In this document: positions 43,174 through 52,221 of the stretch, piece by piece
Numbering within the stretch: the first letter of the stretch is position 1
How the letters are laid out: every line of letters starts with the position of its first letter
Source: Thermopetrobacter sp964430935
GTDB lineage: Bacteria; Pseudomonadota; Alphaproteobacteria; Rhizobiales; Aestuariivirgaceae
Assembly (NCBI GenBank): GCA_964430935.1
Contig: CAYSHK010000069.1
Coordinates: forward strand, 1-55,845
Reading direction: 5' to 3'
DNA: 55,845 bases
Position numbers and translations under genes: made by a program
Notes under the pieces: generated by a model
The model's input: the letters and a program-made list of their open reading frames with translations, nothing else
Databases searched by the model: none
Told to the model about the DNA's origin: nothing

Positions 43174-44328
43174 ATGGACATCGTAGCCCCGACGACGCGG
43201 AAACCGGGCCTGATCGGCCTGTCCCGCCCCGAACTGATGAATGCGCTCGCCCTGGTGGAGGTGCCGGAGCGGCAGCGGAAGATGCGTGCCCAGCAGATCT
43301 GGCACTGGCTGTACCACCGCGGCGTCACATCCTTCGCGGACATGACCAACATCTCGAAGGCCCTGCGGGAGAAGCTGCGGGAAACCTTCGACATCTCGCG
43401 ACCGGAGGTGGTGACCCGGCAGATTTCGGTGGACGGCACGCGCAAATGGCTGCTGCGCCTTCCCCCCGACGATACCGGCGCCCGCCACGAGGTGGAGGTG
43501 GTCTACATTCCCGAGGAGGACCGCGGTACGCTCTGCATCTCCTCCCAGGTCGGCTGCACCCTCAACTGCACCTTCTGTCATACCGGCACCCAGCGGCTGG
43601 TGCGCAATCTGACCGCCGGGGAAATCGTCTCCCAGGTCCTCGTGGCCAAGGACGACCTCGGCGACTGGCCCGACCGCATCGCGGAGAATCCCGACGCGCC
43701 GGCCTCCGGACGCTGGATCACCAATGTCGTGCTCATGGGCATGGGCGAGCCGCTGTACAACTTCGACAACGTCCGCGAGGCGGTGGCGATCATCTCCGAC
43801 GGCGAGGGCATCTCCCTGTCGCGGCGGCGCATCACCCTTTCCACGGCCGGCGTGGCCCCGCTGATCCCGAGGGCGGGGGCGGAGATGGACGTCATGCTGG
43901 CGATCTCCCTGCACGCCACGACCGACGAGGTGCGCGACCGGCTGGTGCCGCTGAACAGGAAATATCCGATCGCCGAGGTTCTCGAGGCCTGCCGGAACTA
44001 TCCCGGACTGTCCAACGCGCGGCGCATCACCTTCGAATACGTGATGCTGAAGGGAATCAACGATTCGGTGGCCGACGCGAAGCGACTTGTCGGTCTGCTG
44101 AAGGGCATTCCGGCGAAGGTCAATCTCATTCCCTTCAACCCCTGGCCGGGCAGCCCCTACGAATGCTCCGACTGGGAGACCATCGAACGCTTCGCGGAGG
44201 TGGTCAACCGCGCCGGATACGCTTCGCCGGTGCGCAGCCCACGCGGCCGCGATATCATGGCTGCGTGCGGACAGTTGAAGTCGGCTTCGGAAAAACGGCG
44301 CGCGGGTGCGCGAAAGCGGCAGGACTGA
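43174..44328 (+). CDS. rlmN: 23S rRNA/tRNA adenine-C2 methyltransferase RlmN
   Basis: Radical SAM enzyme that methylates A2503 of 23S rRNA and A37 of some tRNAs, 384 residues. The cluster motif Cys128-x3-Cys132-x2-Cys135 is in SQVGCTLNCTFCHTGTQ. VLMGMGEPLYNFDNV, RRITLSTAGVAPLIPR and the C-terminal RSPRGRDIMAACGQL with the methylated Cys are all present. The Lys/Arg-rich tail after residue 370 is a small extension. A hairpin lies across the stop codon. Confidence 0.96.
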   Translation: MDIVAPTTRKPGLIGLSRPELMNALALVEVPERQRKMRAQQIWHWLYHRGVTSFADMTNISKALREKLRETFDISRPEVVTRQISVDGTRKWLLRLPPDDTGARHEVEVVYIPEEDRGTLCISSQVGCTLNCTFCHTGTQRLVRNLTAGEIVSQVLVAKDDLGDWPDRIAENPDAPASGRWITNVVLMGMGEPLYNFDNVREAVAIISDGEGISLSRRRITLSTAGVAPLIPRAGAEMDVMLAISLHATTDEVRDRLVPLNRKYPIAEVLEACRNYPGLSNARRITFEYVMLKGINDSVADAKRLVGLLKGIPAKVNLIPFNPWPGSPYECSDWETIERFAEVVNRAGYASPVRSPRGRDIMAACGQLKSASEKRRAGARKRQD

Positions 44329-44341
44329 CACCCGCCGCTTT
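44313..44341 (+). terminator. Possible terminator overlapping the rlmN stop
   Basis: AAAGCGGC (44313-44320) pairs with GCCGCTTT (44334-44341) across a 13-base loop that contains the stop codon, with only a short T run. Weak by itself. Confidence 0.35.
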
Positions 44342-44410
44342 TCATGGAAGCAGCGACAGCCGGATAGTCCACGGACCTGGGGAAACGCGATTTCTGCGGG
44401 GATCCCGGGC

Positions 44411-44776
44411 TCAGCCGGCCTCGGGCATCACGCTGACACGGGCCTCGGTCAGCCCCTTTCCGGCCAGCACGGCGGAAATGGCTTCCTCGAGCTGGGGCGC
44501 GGTGAGCCCGCGCGCCGCCACCTTTCCGTAGCGGCCGAGATCGACGTTGCCGTCCTCGCTGACGACGTAGTCGCCGGACAGGCCCTCCGCGTTGAAGGCG
44601 ACCAGAGTGATGCGCTCGCCCGGCTGCAGGACATGGCTCTGCAGAGGTGCGTGGAAGGCCGAGACATCCGGCACGGCGGTATCGGGTGTGGGCATGCTGC
44701 TGCAGGCGGCGAGTCCGCCGGCCGCGATGGCGATCAGAAAAAGCCTGATGGAATGCCCGTGCACCATGTCTTTCAT
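44411..44776 (-). CDS. Small lipoprotein with a Poly_export domain
   Basis: A 121-residue lipoprotein read from ATG at 44776. Signal and lipobox are FLIAIAAGGLAACSS (lipidated Cys at about residue 24). The rest is one Poly_export (Wza N-terminal-like) domain with LQPGERITLVAFNAEGLSGD and YVVSEDGNVDLGRYGKVAAR, then GLTAPQLEEAISAVLAGKGL. Wza-type proteins are normally over 350 residues with SLBB repeats; here none are present. The open frame to 44851 gives an alternative start without a signal. It is divergent from a small membrane protein across a perfect CtrA box. Role unknown. Confidence 0.7.
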   Translation of the reverse strand: MKDMVHGHSIRLFLIAIAAGGLAACSSMPTPDTAVPDVSAFHAPLQSHVLQPGERITLVAFNAEGLSGDYVVSEDGNVDLGRYGKVAARGLTAPQLEEAISAVLAGKGLTEARVSVMPEAG

Positions 44777-44896
44777 GCCTGCCCCCTTGTTCCAGTCCGT
44801 ACCGGGAAGCCTGCGGATCTCCCGGAGCATATCCGAATACGTGGGAAACACAAGCGCCTCCCGCTGGATGCCAGACGGAGTATTGCGCGCATTGCG

Positions 44897-44912
44897 TTAA
44901 GATGCTGTTAAC
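44897..44912. promoter_or_regulatory. Perfect CtrA box in a divergent intergenic region
   Basis: TTAA-GATGCTG-TTAAC is a full CtrA consensus (TTAA-N7-TTAAC). It is centred about 130 bp upstream of the lipoprotein ATG and about 30 bp upstream of the small membrane protein ATG at 44935. A GATGCT/AGCATC inverted repeat overlaps it (44901-44920). It is one of the two perfect CtrA boxes found in this window. Confidence 0.7.
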
Positions 44913-44934
44913 AAAGCATCCCTACCACGCCACG

Positions 44935-45168
44935 ATGACAGACCAATCGGGCCACATTATGCCCCACTGCTCGGAAACCTGCCTCACGCTGGCCATGTTC
45001 GCCGCCGGTGTTCTGCTCGTCGCATGGGCGGCGATGCGCGAACGTCGGTGGGTGAAGGCGATGGACGCACCCCCGATCCCCACCACGCCGGTCATGTTCG
45101 TCGGTGCCGTGCTGGCGCTGCTGGCGCTGATCCACCTGTTCACGCTCGCCGGTGCGGCGATGCCCTGA
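44935..45168 (+). CDS. Small two-helix membrane protein
   Basis: A 77-residue protein when started at ATG 44935 (MTDQSGHIMPHCSETCLTLA), chosen because the upstream ATG at 44902 would overlap the CtrA box. Two membrane helices lie at about 18-33 (LTLAMFAAGVLLVAWA) and 53-72. The helices are joined by a basic/proline loop with WVKAMDAPPIPTTPVMF. I do not recognise the family. It is convergent with the L,D-transpeptidase gene, and its position just after a CtrA site suggests cell-cycle regulated expression. Confidence 0.55.
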   Translation: MTDQSGHIMPHCSETCLTLAMFAAGVLLVAWAAMRERRWVKAMDAPPIPTTPVMFVGAVLALLALIHLFTLAGAAMP

Positions 45169-45212
45169 GGAGGTCTCGCCTGCCGCAAGGCCGCCGTCCG
45201 GCATGCGGACCG

Positions 45213-47228
45213 TCAGGTTCTGGGATCCACCTGGACGGAAAGGGCGCGGACCACCCTGTCGAGCGCGGTCCGCAGCCTCCGGTCGCGCCCGTAGACGTCG
45301 GGATAGAAGCGGATCCGTCCCGAATCGTCCGGCCAGGCGGTGAAATAGACCAGATGCACCGGAATTTTCCGCTTCAGGCGGAACCGCTCGTTCCTGCCTC
45401 CGCCGATCTTGCTCTCGATCGTCTTCCTGTCCAGCCCCGTCACCAGCTCCGCCATGGTCAGCGGATCCTGGACGCGCACGCAGCCATGGGAGAAGGCGCG
45501 CCGCTTGCGCTTGAACAGCGAGCGCGTCGGAGTGTCGTGCATGTAGATCGAGTGGCTGTTCGGGAACAGGAACTTGATGTGCCCCAGAGCGTTCTTGCGG
45601 CCCGGCGGCTGACGGACATTGAAAGGCACCTTGCGCGCGCCCACGTAGCTGCCCCAGTCGACGGCCGCGGAGCTCAGCCGCCGGCCGCGGACGTCCGTCA
45701 GCTCGTAGCCCTCGCGGTCGAGCCAGGAGGGATCCCGCAGCAGTTTCGGCAGCATCTCCTTGGTGATGATGGACTGCGGCACGCCCCAATAGGGGTTGAA
45801 CACCACCAGCTCCATCTCGTCGGAGAAGAAGGCCGTCTGATTGGTGGGTTTTCCGATGATGATCCGGGTTTTCCAGACGGTGCGGCCGTCCCGCACCAGA
45901 TAGAGCTCGTAGGCCGGCTGGTTGGCCAGGAAGTGCGTGCGTCCGAAATCGCGCGGCATCCAGCGCAGGCGCTCCATGTTCAGGGCGATCTTGCGCGCCC
46001 GTTCCGCCTTTCCGTTGCCGCGGCGGGCGTTGAGGGCGCGCAGGGTGCCCCGGCCTATGATACCGTCGGGTTTCAGGCCGGACTTCCTCTGGAAATCGCG
46101 TATGGCCTTCTCCAGCGCCGGATCGTAGACCGCCGGATCGTTCTCCGGCACCGCGTCCGTGGAGATCCGCTGCACTCCCTCGGGCGCGACATCGCCGGCA
46201 CTCGCCACCTTGCGGCTCTCCGGATTTCCGCGGCTCATGAAACCGAGGCGGACCATGTAGCGGCGGATCAGAGGAATGCGCTCGTCGTAGTCCCCGGGAC
46301 GGATGACGGGGCCGGAGGCGACCGGGGCGAGCGGCTCCTCCGCCGGGCCGCCCCGCAGTTTCCTCAGGGCGTCGCGGAGGATCCCGTAGGCCCTGTGGCG
46401 CGGCAGGAGGCCGCCAAGCCACTTTTCGGGCGATGCCGAGGTGGCGAGCTGCTGCAGAGCCGTTCCGGGCGCCACTTTCGGCGGCTTCAGGTCGTGGTAG
46501 GCGCTCAGCGCGTTGGGGTTGACAATGCCGCCGGAGGCATGGCGGGCGTAGCGCAGGGCCGCCGCCGTCAGCTCCACGTCGAATCTGGCCATGCGCGGCA
46601 GGTTGCCCTCGATGGCCTTAAGATCACCGTTGACCGACCAGACCACCGGTATGCGGTACATGGCCGGGTCCATCGCCTCGTCGGCCGAATTCGCAAGCCG
46701 CTCGAGGACGGGGAAGGCCCGGGCGCGGATGCCGTAGGGATTCGTCCATACGGGACGATAACCGCGCTCGGCATAGAATTTCAGGATCGCCCTGCGGTGC
46801 TCCGGAGTGACGCGCATGCCGGCGCGCCCCTCCTTCAGCACCTGGAAGATCATCTCGGGCAGGCCGGGGCCAGCGGCGGAGCCCTTAAGACGCGCGGAAG
46901 CCAGCGGAACCAGGGCGGGAGGCCTGTAGGTGTAGATGCGGGGCTTCTCGGGTGGCGGCGTGACCGCGAGCACCTGCGGGTCGCCGGCGTCGTACCGGCC
47001 GCGTCTGGCGTCCCTTGCATCGAACAGACCGAGAAAATTGAACCGTCCGTCCCGGGTGCGGACGTTCGCGGGTCTTGCGGGTTTCGCGGGTCTTGCGGGT
47101 TTCGCGGATGCCGGTTTCTTGACCGTCCAGTTGCCGCGCACCTGGGCCGCGTCGGCCGTACCGGCGGCCGCACCGTACAGAATCGTCGCCAGGCCGGCGC
47201 TCAGCAGTGCAGCTGTCAGGCGTTGCAT
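45213..47228 (-). CDS. L,D-transpeptidase, YcbB-like
   Basis: Cell-wall cross-linking enzyme of 671 residues. Signal peptide about 1-27 (TAALLSAGLATILYGAAAG), a Pro/Lys-rich linker with repeats of PAKPARPA (residues about 35-55), a peptidoglycan-binding region with ALEKAIRDFQRKSGLKPDG and IGRGTLRALNARRGNGKAE, and a C-terminal YkuD domain with catalytic FSHGCVRVQDP. It forms 3-3 peptide bonds or attaches proteins. Start at 47228 is chosen over 47285 because it matches the signal peptide. It lies downstream of the tacA-like gene and is convergent with the small gene at 44935. Confidence 0.88.
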   Translation of the reverse strand: MQRLTAALLSAGLATILYGAAAGTADAAQVRGNWTVKKPASAKPARPAKPARPANVRTRDGRFNFLGLFDARDARRGRYDAGDPQVLAVTPPPEKPRIYTYRPPALVPLASARLKGSAAGPGLPEMIFQVLKEGRAGMRVTPEHRRAILKFYAERGYRPVWTNPYGIRARAFPVLERLANSADEAMDPAMYRIPVVWSVNGDLKAIEGNLPRMARFDVELTAAALRYARHASGGIVNPNALSAYHDLKPPKVAPGTALQQLATSASPEKWLGGLLPRHRAYGILRDALRKLRGGPAEEPLAPVASGPVIRPGDYDERIPLIRRYMVRLGFMSRGNPESRKVASAGDVAPEGVQRISTDAVPENDPAVYDPALEKAIRDFQRKSGLKPDGIIGRGTLRALNARRGNGKAERARKIALNMERLRWMPRDFGRTHFLANQPAYELYLVRDGRTVWKTRIIIGKPTNQTAFFSDEMELVVFNPYWGVPQSIITKEMLPKLLRDPSWLDREGYELTDVRGRRLSSAAVDWGSYVGARKVPFNVRQPPGRKNALGHIKFLFPNSHSIYMHDTPTRSLFKRKRRAFSHGCVRVQDPLTMAELVTGLDRKTIESKIGGGRNERFRLKRKIPVHLVYFTAWPDDSGRIRFYPDVYGRDRRLRTALDRVVRALSVQVDPRT

Positions 47229-47361
47229 GAATCTCTCCCTTGTCAGGGCTGCAACGATACTGTTCCGCCGCCCGGCGCACAACATGCAGCCATCGTCCCG
47301 CGACCATTTTTGAACGAATTGTGACTTTCATGCACGCGGAGATGGATGCATCCCGGGCACC

Positions 47362-48867
47362 TCACCTTTCGCGCGCCTCCAGCCCCAGCGCGCGGATCTT
47401 GCGGTAGAGCGTCGAACGCCCGATTCCCAGCTTGCGCGCCACCTCCGACATCTGGCCGCGGTACCTTCTCAACGCGAGACGAATCATGTCCGCCTCGACA
47501 TCCTCCAGCCGGCGGATGTGCCCTCCTTCGGTGACCACCGGAATGCCGAGCGCCATCCCGTCGGCCACGGTGCCGGGAGTTCCCCCCTTCGGCGCCTCCG
47601 CGCCGATGACCGCCTCCGCCCCCTTCGGCAGCCTCGGTTCCTCCACCGGCTTCGGCGCCTCCGGGACGGAAACCTCGTATCCCTCCACGAGAGAGGCGAT
47701 CTGCGGGAAGTCCTCCACCGTCAGCCTGTCGCCCTCCGCCAGCACGATGGCGCGGAAGACGGTATTCTCCAGCTGCCGCACGTTGCCCGGCCAGTTGTAC
47801 TTCATCAGCATGTCCAGCGCCCGGCCGTCGATGCCGCGCACCTTGCGCCCCTCCTCCGCGGCGAACCGCACGATGAAATGCTCCACCAGCGGCGGGATGT
47901 CGGCCAGCCGCTTGCGCAGCGGCGGCACCATGATGGGAAATACGTTGAGCCGGTAGTAGAGGTCCTCGCGGAAGGTTCCCTCCTTGACCATTTCGATCAT
48001 GTTGCGGTTGGTGGCCGAAATGATTCGCACGTCCACCTTCACCGGGCGGCGCGCGCCCACCGGATCCACCTCGCCCTCCTGCAGCGCGCGCAGCAGCTTG
48101 ACCTGCGCATCCAGCGGCAGTTCCGTGACCTCGTCGAGGAAGAGGGTGCCGCCGGACGCCTCCTGGAATTTGCCCATGTGCCGGGCCACGGCACCGGTGA
48201 AAGCGCCCTTCTCATGGCCGAACAGGGTGCTCTCCACCAGATTTTCCGGAATGGCGCCGCAGTTCACCGCCACGAAGGGTTTTCCCGCGCGCTCCGATTC
48301 GCCCTGGATGGCACGGGCCACCACCTCCTTGCCGACCCCCGATTCGCCCTCGATGAGCACCGGAATGTTCGACTTCGCCGCGCGCCGGCCCAGCCGGATC
48401 ACCTGCTGCATGGCCTGGCTCTCGGCGATCAGGTCGTCGAAGGTCAGCACCCCCTTCACCTTCTTGTTCAGACGGCGCACCTCCTCGGTCAGTGCGTTCA
48501 CCTTCAGAAGGTTCTCCATGGAGACCCTCAGGCGTTCGGGATTCACCGGCTTGACCACGAAATCCGAGGCCCCGGCCCGCATGGCCTTCACCACCGTCTC
48601 GATGGAACCCTGCGCCGTCTGCACGATCACCGGCAGCTCCGGGCGCTGCACCGACAGCTTCTCGAGGAATTCCAGACCGTCCATCTCCGGCATGTACAGG
48701 TCGAGCACGATCAGCCGTATGCGGCGGCCCACCGGACTGGCCAGGATCTCCAGTCCCTTCAGCGCGTTCTCCGCCGTTATCGCCTCGTAGCCGAAACGGC
48801 GGATCAGTTCCTCGAGAATGCGACGCTGGGTCGGATCGTCCTCGACGATGAGTATGCCGGTAGTCAT
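47362..48867 (-). CDS. tacA: TacA-like sigma-54 response regulator
   Basis: A 501-residue NtrC-type response regulator. REC domain (about 1-120) with phospho-acceptor Asp56 in RLIVLDLYMP, AAA+ sigma-54 domain (about 155-390) with Walker A GESGVGKEV and the sigma-54 contact motif GAFTGA, and a C-terminal Fis-type helix-turn-helix with YRGQMSEVARKLGIGRSTLY. In Caulobacter, TacA with this layout is CtrA-activated and controls stalk genes and chemotaxis. The start at 48867 (MTTGILIVEDD) fits the family. Upstream has a near-perfect CtrA site. The gene symbol is by analogy. Confidence 0.85.
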   Translation of the reverse strand: MTTGILIVEDDPTQRRILEELIRRFGYEAITAENALKGLEILASPVGRRIRLIVLDLYMPEMDGLEFLEKLSVQRPELPVIVQTAQGSIETVVKAMRAGASDFVVKPVNPERLRVSMENLLKVNALTEEVRRLNKKVKGVLTFDDLIAESQAMQQVIRLGRRAAKSNIPVLIEGESGVGKEVVARAIQGESERAGKPFVAVNCGAIPENLVESTLFGHEKGAFTGAVARHMGKFQEASGGTLFLDEVTELPLDAQVKLLRALQEGEVDPVGARRPVKVDVRIISATNRNMIEMVKEGTFREDLYYRLNVFPIMVPPLRKRLADIPPLVEHFIVRFAAEEGRKVRGIDGRALDMLMKYNWPGNVRQLENTVFRAIVLAEGDRLTVEDFPQIASLVEGYEVSVPEAPKPVEEPRLPKGAEAVIGAEAPKGGTPGTVADGMALGIPVVTEGGHIRRLEDVEADMIRLALRRYRGQMSEVARKLGIGRSTLYRKIRALGLEARER

Positions 48868-48962
48868 GAACGCCCTGTCCTCTTCCGTTTCCGGCGCGAC
48901 CGTTCCCGCGGTCCGCCGGCTCACTGACCGAACCCCCATGCGCGCAGCATGGCACCGATTGG

Positions 48963-48977
48963 TTAGCGGCCGGTTAA
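48963..48977. promoter_or_regulatory. Near-perfect CtrA box upstream of the tacA-like gene
   Basis: TTAG-CGGCCGG-TTAA matches the CtrA box TTAA-N7-TTAA at seven of eight positions. It is 96-110 bp upstream of the tacA-like ATG and 180 bp upstream of the ABC1-family gene. The 292 bp between those genes hold no other recognised element. A CtrA site before tacA would match the known Caulobacter circuit. Confidence 0.6.
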
Positions 48978-49159
48978 GGGGATGGCCCATTCTGCCGCCG
49001 CACGGGGCCTCCGGCGCAATCCCGGGTGGCATTCCGCCTCCCGGAAGTTGAGCCCTTGCGCGCGGATCCCGCCGGGGCCACATTCGTGACATGCACTCCG
49101 CCGGCCGGCGGAAGACGAATCGCATCCCCGCCGGAGCGGGTGAAAGGACGGTCGGGCAC

Positions 49160-50527
49160 ATGAACGGCGAACGGAAAAGGGACAGGGAGGCCAACCGACT
49201 CGGCGGCCGCATGGCCCGCTACGCACGCGTCGGCGCCTCCATCGGCGGCGTCGCGGCCCGCTATGGCGCGGCCCGCGTCACCGGACGGGCCGACCGCAGG
49301 GGGGAGGCCGCGGCCCTGCGCGCCGCGCTCGGCGGACTGAAGGGTCCCCTGATGAAGGTCGCCCAGCTGCTGGCCACCGTTCCCGACGCGCTGCCGGAGG
49401 AGTACGCCCTGGAACTGGCCCAGCTGCAGAGCCACGCTCCGCCCATGGGCCGTCCGTTCGTGCGCCGGCGCATGAAGGCGGAGCTGGGAGAGGACTGGAG
49501 GGAACGGTTCGCCGAATTCGACCTCGACGCGGCTGCCGCCGCCTCCCTGGGACAGGTGCACCGCGCGGTGGCCCTCGACGGCCGCGCGCTGGCGGTGAAG
49601 CTCCAGTATCCGGACATGGCCTCCGCGGTCGAGGCCGACCTGGCCCAGCTCAAGGTCATCTTCGCCATCCACCGCCGCATGAACCCGGCCATCGACACCC
49701 GGGAGATCCTCACCGAGCTGTCCGAGCGGCTGCGCGAGGAACTGGACTACGGACGCGAGCTGCGCCACATGCGGCTCTACCGGCACATGCTCTCCGACAA
49801 CCCTTCCGTATCGGTGCCGGAGCCGCTGGAGGAACTGTCCACCCGCCGCCTGCTGACCATGACATGGCTGGAGGGACGCGGCCTTCTGGAATTCCGCGAC
49901 GCGCCGCAGGAGATCCGCAACCGCCTCTCCGAGATCCTCTTCCGCGCCTGGTGGGAGCCCTTCTATTCCTACGCGGTGATCCACGGCGACCCGCATCTGG
50001 GCAACTACTCCGCCCGGCTCGACGGGGACGGGGAGCCCACCGGCCTCAACCTGATCGACTTCGGCTGCGTGCGCATCTTCCCGCCGACCTTCGTCTCCGG
50101 CGTGGTGGAGCTCTACCACGGCCTGCGGGAGGACGACTTCGACCGCACCGCCCACGCCTACGACATGTGGGGTTTCCGCGGCCTGAACCGCGAGCTGATC
50201 GAGATTCTCAACATCTGGGCGCGTTTCATCTACGGGCCGGTGCTCGAAGACCGGGTTCGCACCGTCGCCGACGGCGTGAATCCGGCGCAGTACGGACGCC
50301 GGGAGGCATGGCGCGTGCACAAGGCCCTGAAGGAGAAGGGACCGGTGACGGTGCCGCGGGAATTCGTCTTCATGGACCGGGCGGCGATCGGCCTGGGCGG
50401 CGTGTTCATCCATCTCGACGCGCGGCTCAACTTCCACCGGCTGTTCATGGGGGCGCTGGAGCGCTTCCCCGCCGCCACCCTGGCGGAACGTCAGCGCGAG
50501 GCGCTGGCGCTGGCCGGGCTTTCCTGA
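49160..50527 (+). CDS. ABC1/UbiB family atypical kinase-like protein
   Basis: A 455-residue protein of the ABC1 (AarF/UbiB/ADCK) family. Seen are the KxGQ-type region KGPLMKVAQLLATVPDALP, AAASLGQVHRAVALDGRALA, the nucleotide-binding VKLQYPDMASAVEADL, and the catalytic VIHGDPHLGNYSARL plus NLIDFGCVRIF that replaces the DFG of protein kinases. Members support ubiquinone biosynthesis or lipid-soluble cofactor metabolism. Start at 49160 follows an AAGGACG sequence; the frame is open 23 codons further upstream. It is divergent from the tacA-like gene. Confidence 0.85.
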   Translation: MNGERKRDREANRLGGRMARYARVGASIGGVAARYGAARVTGRADRRGEAAALRAALGGLKGPLMKVAQLLATVPDALPEEYALELAQLQSHAPPMGRPFVRRRMKAELGEDWRERFAEFDLDAAAAASLGQVHRAVALDGRALAVKLQYPDMASAVEADLAQLKVIFAIHRRMNPAIDTREILTELSERLREELDYGRELRHMRLYRHMLSDNPSVSVPEPLEELSTRRLLTMTWLEGRGLLEFRDAPQEIRNRLSEILFRAWWEPFYSYAVIHGDPHLGNYSARLDGDGEPTGLNLIDFGCVRIFPPTFVSGVVELYHGLREDDFDRTAHAYDMWGFRGLNRELIEILNIWARFIYGPVLEDRVRTVADGVNPAQYGRREAWRVHKALKEKGPVTVPREFVFMDRAAIGLGGVFIHLDARLNFHRLFMGALERFPAATLAERQREALALAGLS

Positions 50528-50631
50528 AGCGCTCCACGGGGCGGACGAAGCGTCCGTTGCCTCTTTCCCCTTTCGCCCAATGTCGCTAAAGTCCGCGCAA
50601 TCGAGAGGGAACAACTGGTTCGGGAAAGAAG

Positions 50632-51750
50632 ATGAAGATCGCCATCCCCGCGGAAACCGCCGCCGACGAGACCCGGGTCGCGGCAACTCCGGCCACCGTC
50701 AGGGACTACGTCAAGCTCGGCCTCGACGTCGTGGTGCAGAAGGGCGCCGGAGAGAGATCGTTCCATTCCGACGCCGAATACGAGGAGGCGGGCGCCTTCA
50801 TCGCGCCGGACGGCCCGAAGGCGGTCGCGGAGGCCGACATCGTGCTCTGCGTGCGCCGGCCGGAGAAGGCGCTGGTGGAGGCCATGCGCGAGGGCGCGCT
50901 GCTGATCGGCATGCTGGATCCCCATTCCGACGGCGACTTCTTCTCGACGCTCAACGCGCGCCGCGTCTCCGCCTTCTCCATGGAGCTCATTCCGCGCATC
51001 ACCCGCGCCCAGTCCATGGACGTGCTCTCCTCGCAGGCATCGCTGGCCGGATACAAGGCGGTGATCGAGGCGGCGGACGCCTTCTCCCGCATCTTCCCGA
51101 TGATGATGACCGCGGCCGGCACCATCCCGCCGACGAAGGTGTTCGTCATGGGCGCCGGCGTGGCGGGGCTGCAGGCCATCGCCACCGCGCACCGTCTGGG
51201 CGCGGCGGTCTCCGCCACCGACGTGCGGCCGGAGGCCGGCGAACAGGTGCGCTCCCTGGGCGCGAAGTTCGTCTTCCTCGACGAGCTGGCCGCGGCCGGC
51301 GAGGGCGGCTACGCGAAGGAGCTCACCGAGGAGCAGAAGAAAAAGCAGGCGGAGCTCGTGTCCGGGCACATCCGCGACATGGACGTGGTGATCACCACCG
51401 CCCTGATACCCGGCCGCCCGGCGCCGGTGCTGGTCACGCGGGAGATGGTGGAGAGCATGCGTCCCGGTTCGGTGATCGTCGATCTGGCCGTGGAGCGGGG
51501 CGGCAACTGCCCGCTCAGTCGTCCCGGGGAGGTGGTGGAGCACGCCGGGGTGAAGATCATCGGCCACACCAACATGGCCGGGCGCGTGCCGGGCAACGCC
51601 AGCACGCTCTACGCGAACAACCTGCGCAACTTCCTGAAGCTGATGCTCGACGGGGAGGGCGCGCTGAACATCGACCGCGAGGACGAGATCATCGCCGGAA
51701 CCCTGGTCACCCATGGCGGCGAGACCGTCCATCCCGTGCTCAAGAACTGA
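50632..51750 (+). CDS. pntAA: NAD(P) transhydrogenase subunit alpha part 1 (PntAA)
   Basis: NAD(H)-binding, extramembranous part of the proton-translocating transhydrogenase, 372 residues. AlaDh/PNT-type folds are seen in MKIAIPAETAADETRVAATP, EARDAFSRI-like region, KVFVMGAGVAGLQAIATAHR, LGAAVSATDVRPEAGEQVR and the REMVESMRPGSVIVDLAVER block. It lacks the membrane part, which is encoded by pntAB. It starts the pntAA-pntAB-pntB operon, as in Rhodospirillum rubrum. Confidence 0.95.
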   Translation: MKIAIPAETAADETRVAATPATVRDYVKLGLDVVVQKGAGERSFHSDAEYEEAGAFIAPDGPKAVAEADIVLCVRRPEKALVEAMREGALLIGMLDPHSDGDFFSTLNARRVSAFSMELIPRITRAQSMDVLSSQASLAGYKAVIEAADAFSRIFPMMMTAAGTIPPTKVFVMGAGVAGLQAIATAHRLGAAVSATDVRPEAGEQVRSLGAKFVFLDELAAAGEGGYAKELTEEQKKKQAELVSGHIRDMDVVITTALIPGRPAPVLVTREMVESMRPGSVIVDLAVERGGNCPLSRPGEVVEHAGVKIIGHTNMAGRVPGNASTLYANNLRNFLKLMLDGEGALNIDREDEIIAGTLVTHGGETVHPVLKN

Positions 51751-51759
51751 GGTCAAGTC

Positions 51760-52209
51760 ATGCAGGACGTGCAGACACTGGTGGAAAAGGCGAAGCTGGC
51801 CGCGGAGGCGGCCCGGCAGTCGGCCAACGACGCCGCGGAGGCCGCGGCGGCGGCGCAGACCTATGCCGAGCAGGCCCTCCAGGCGGCCGGTCATGCGGCG
51901 GGCGGCGCCGTCGCCGCCGGAGGCAACGATTTCATCTATCTGTTCTCCATCTTCGTGCTGGCCATCTTCGTGGGCTACTACGTGGTCTGGTCGGTGACGC
52001 CGGCCCTGCACACGCCGCTGATGTCGGTGACCAACGCCATCTCCTCGGTGATCATCGTCGGCGCGCTGCTGGCGGTCGGCGCCGGCGCGGCGGTCTCCGG
52101 CTGGGCGGTGTCGTTCGGCTTCGTCGGTCTGGTGCTGGCGGCGGTGAACATCTTCGGCGGGTTCCTCGTCACCCAGCGCATGCTGGCCATGTACAAGAAG
52201 AAGAAGTAA
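51760..52209 (+). CDS. pntAB: NAD(P) transhydrogenase subunit alpha part 2 (PntAB)
   Basis: Membrane subunit of split transhydrogenase, 149 residues. The N-terminal 55 residues are Ala-rich and mostly a coiled coil (EKAKLAAEAARQSANDAAEA), followed by three membrane helices (about 68-85, 92-120 and 122-142) with VTPALHTPLMSVTNAISSVI. This N-terminal helix is longer than in many PntAB. It overlaps no neighbour; 9 bp from pntAA and 12 bp before pntB. Confidence 0.94.
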   Translation: MQDVQTLVEKAKLAAEAARQSANDAAEAAAAAQTYAEQALQAAGHAAGGAVAAGGNDFIYLFSIFVLAIFVGYYVVWSVTPALHTPLMSVTNAISSVIIVGALLAVGAGAAVSGWAVSFGFVGLVLAAVNIFGGFLVTQRMLAMYKKKK

Positions 52210-52221
52210 GCGGGGGCGAAG

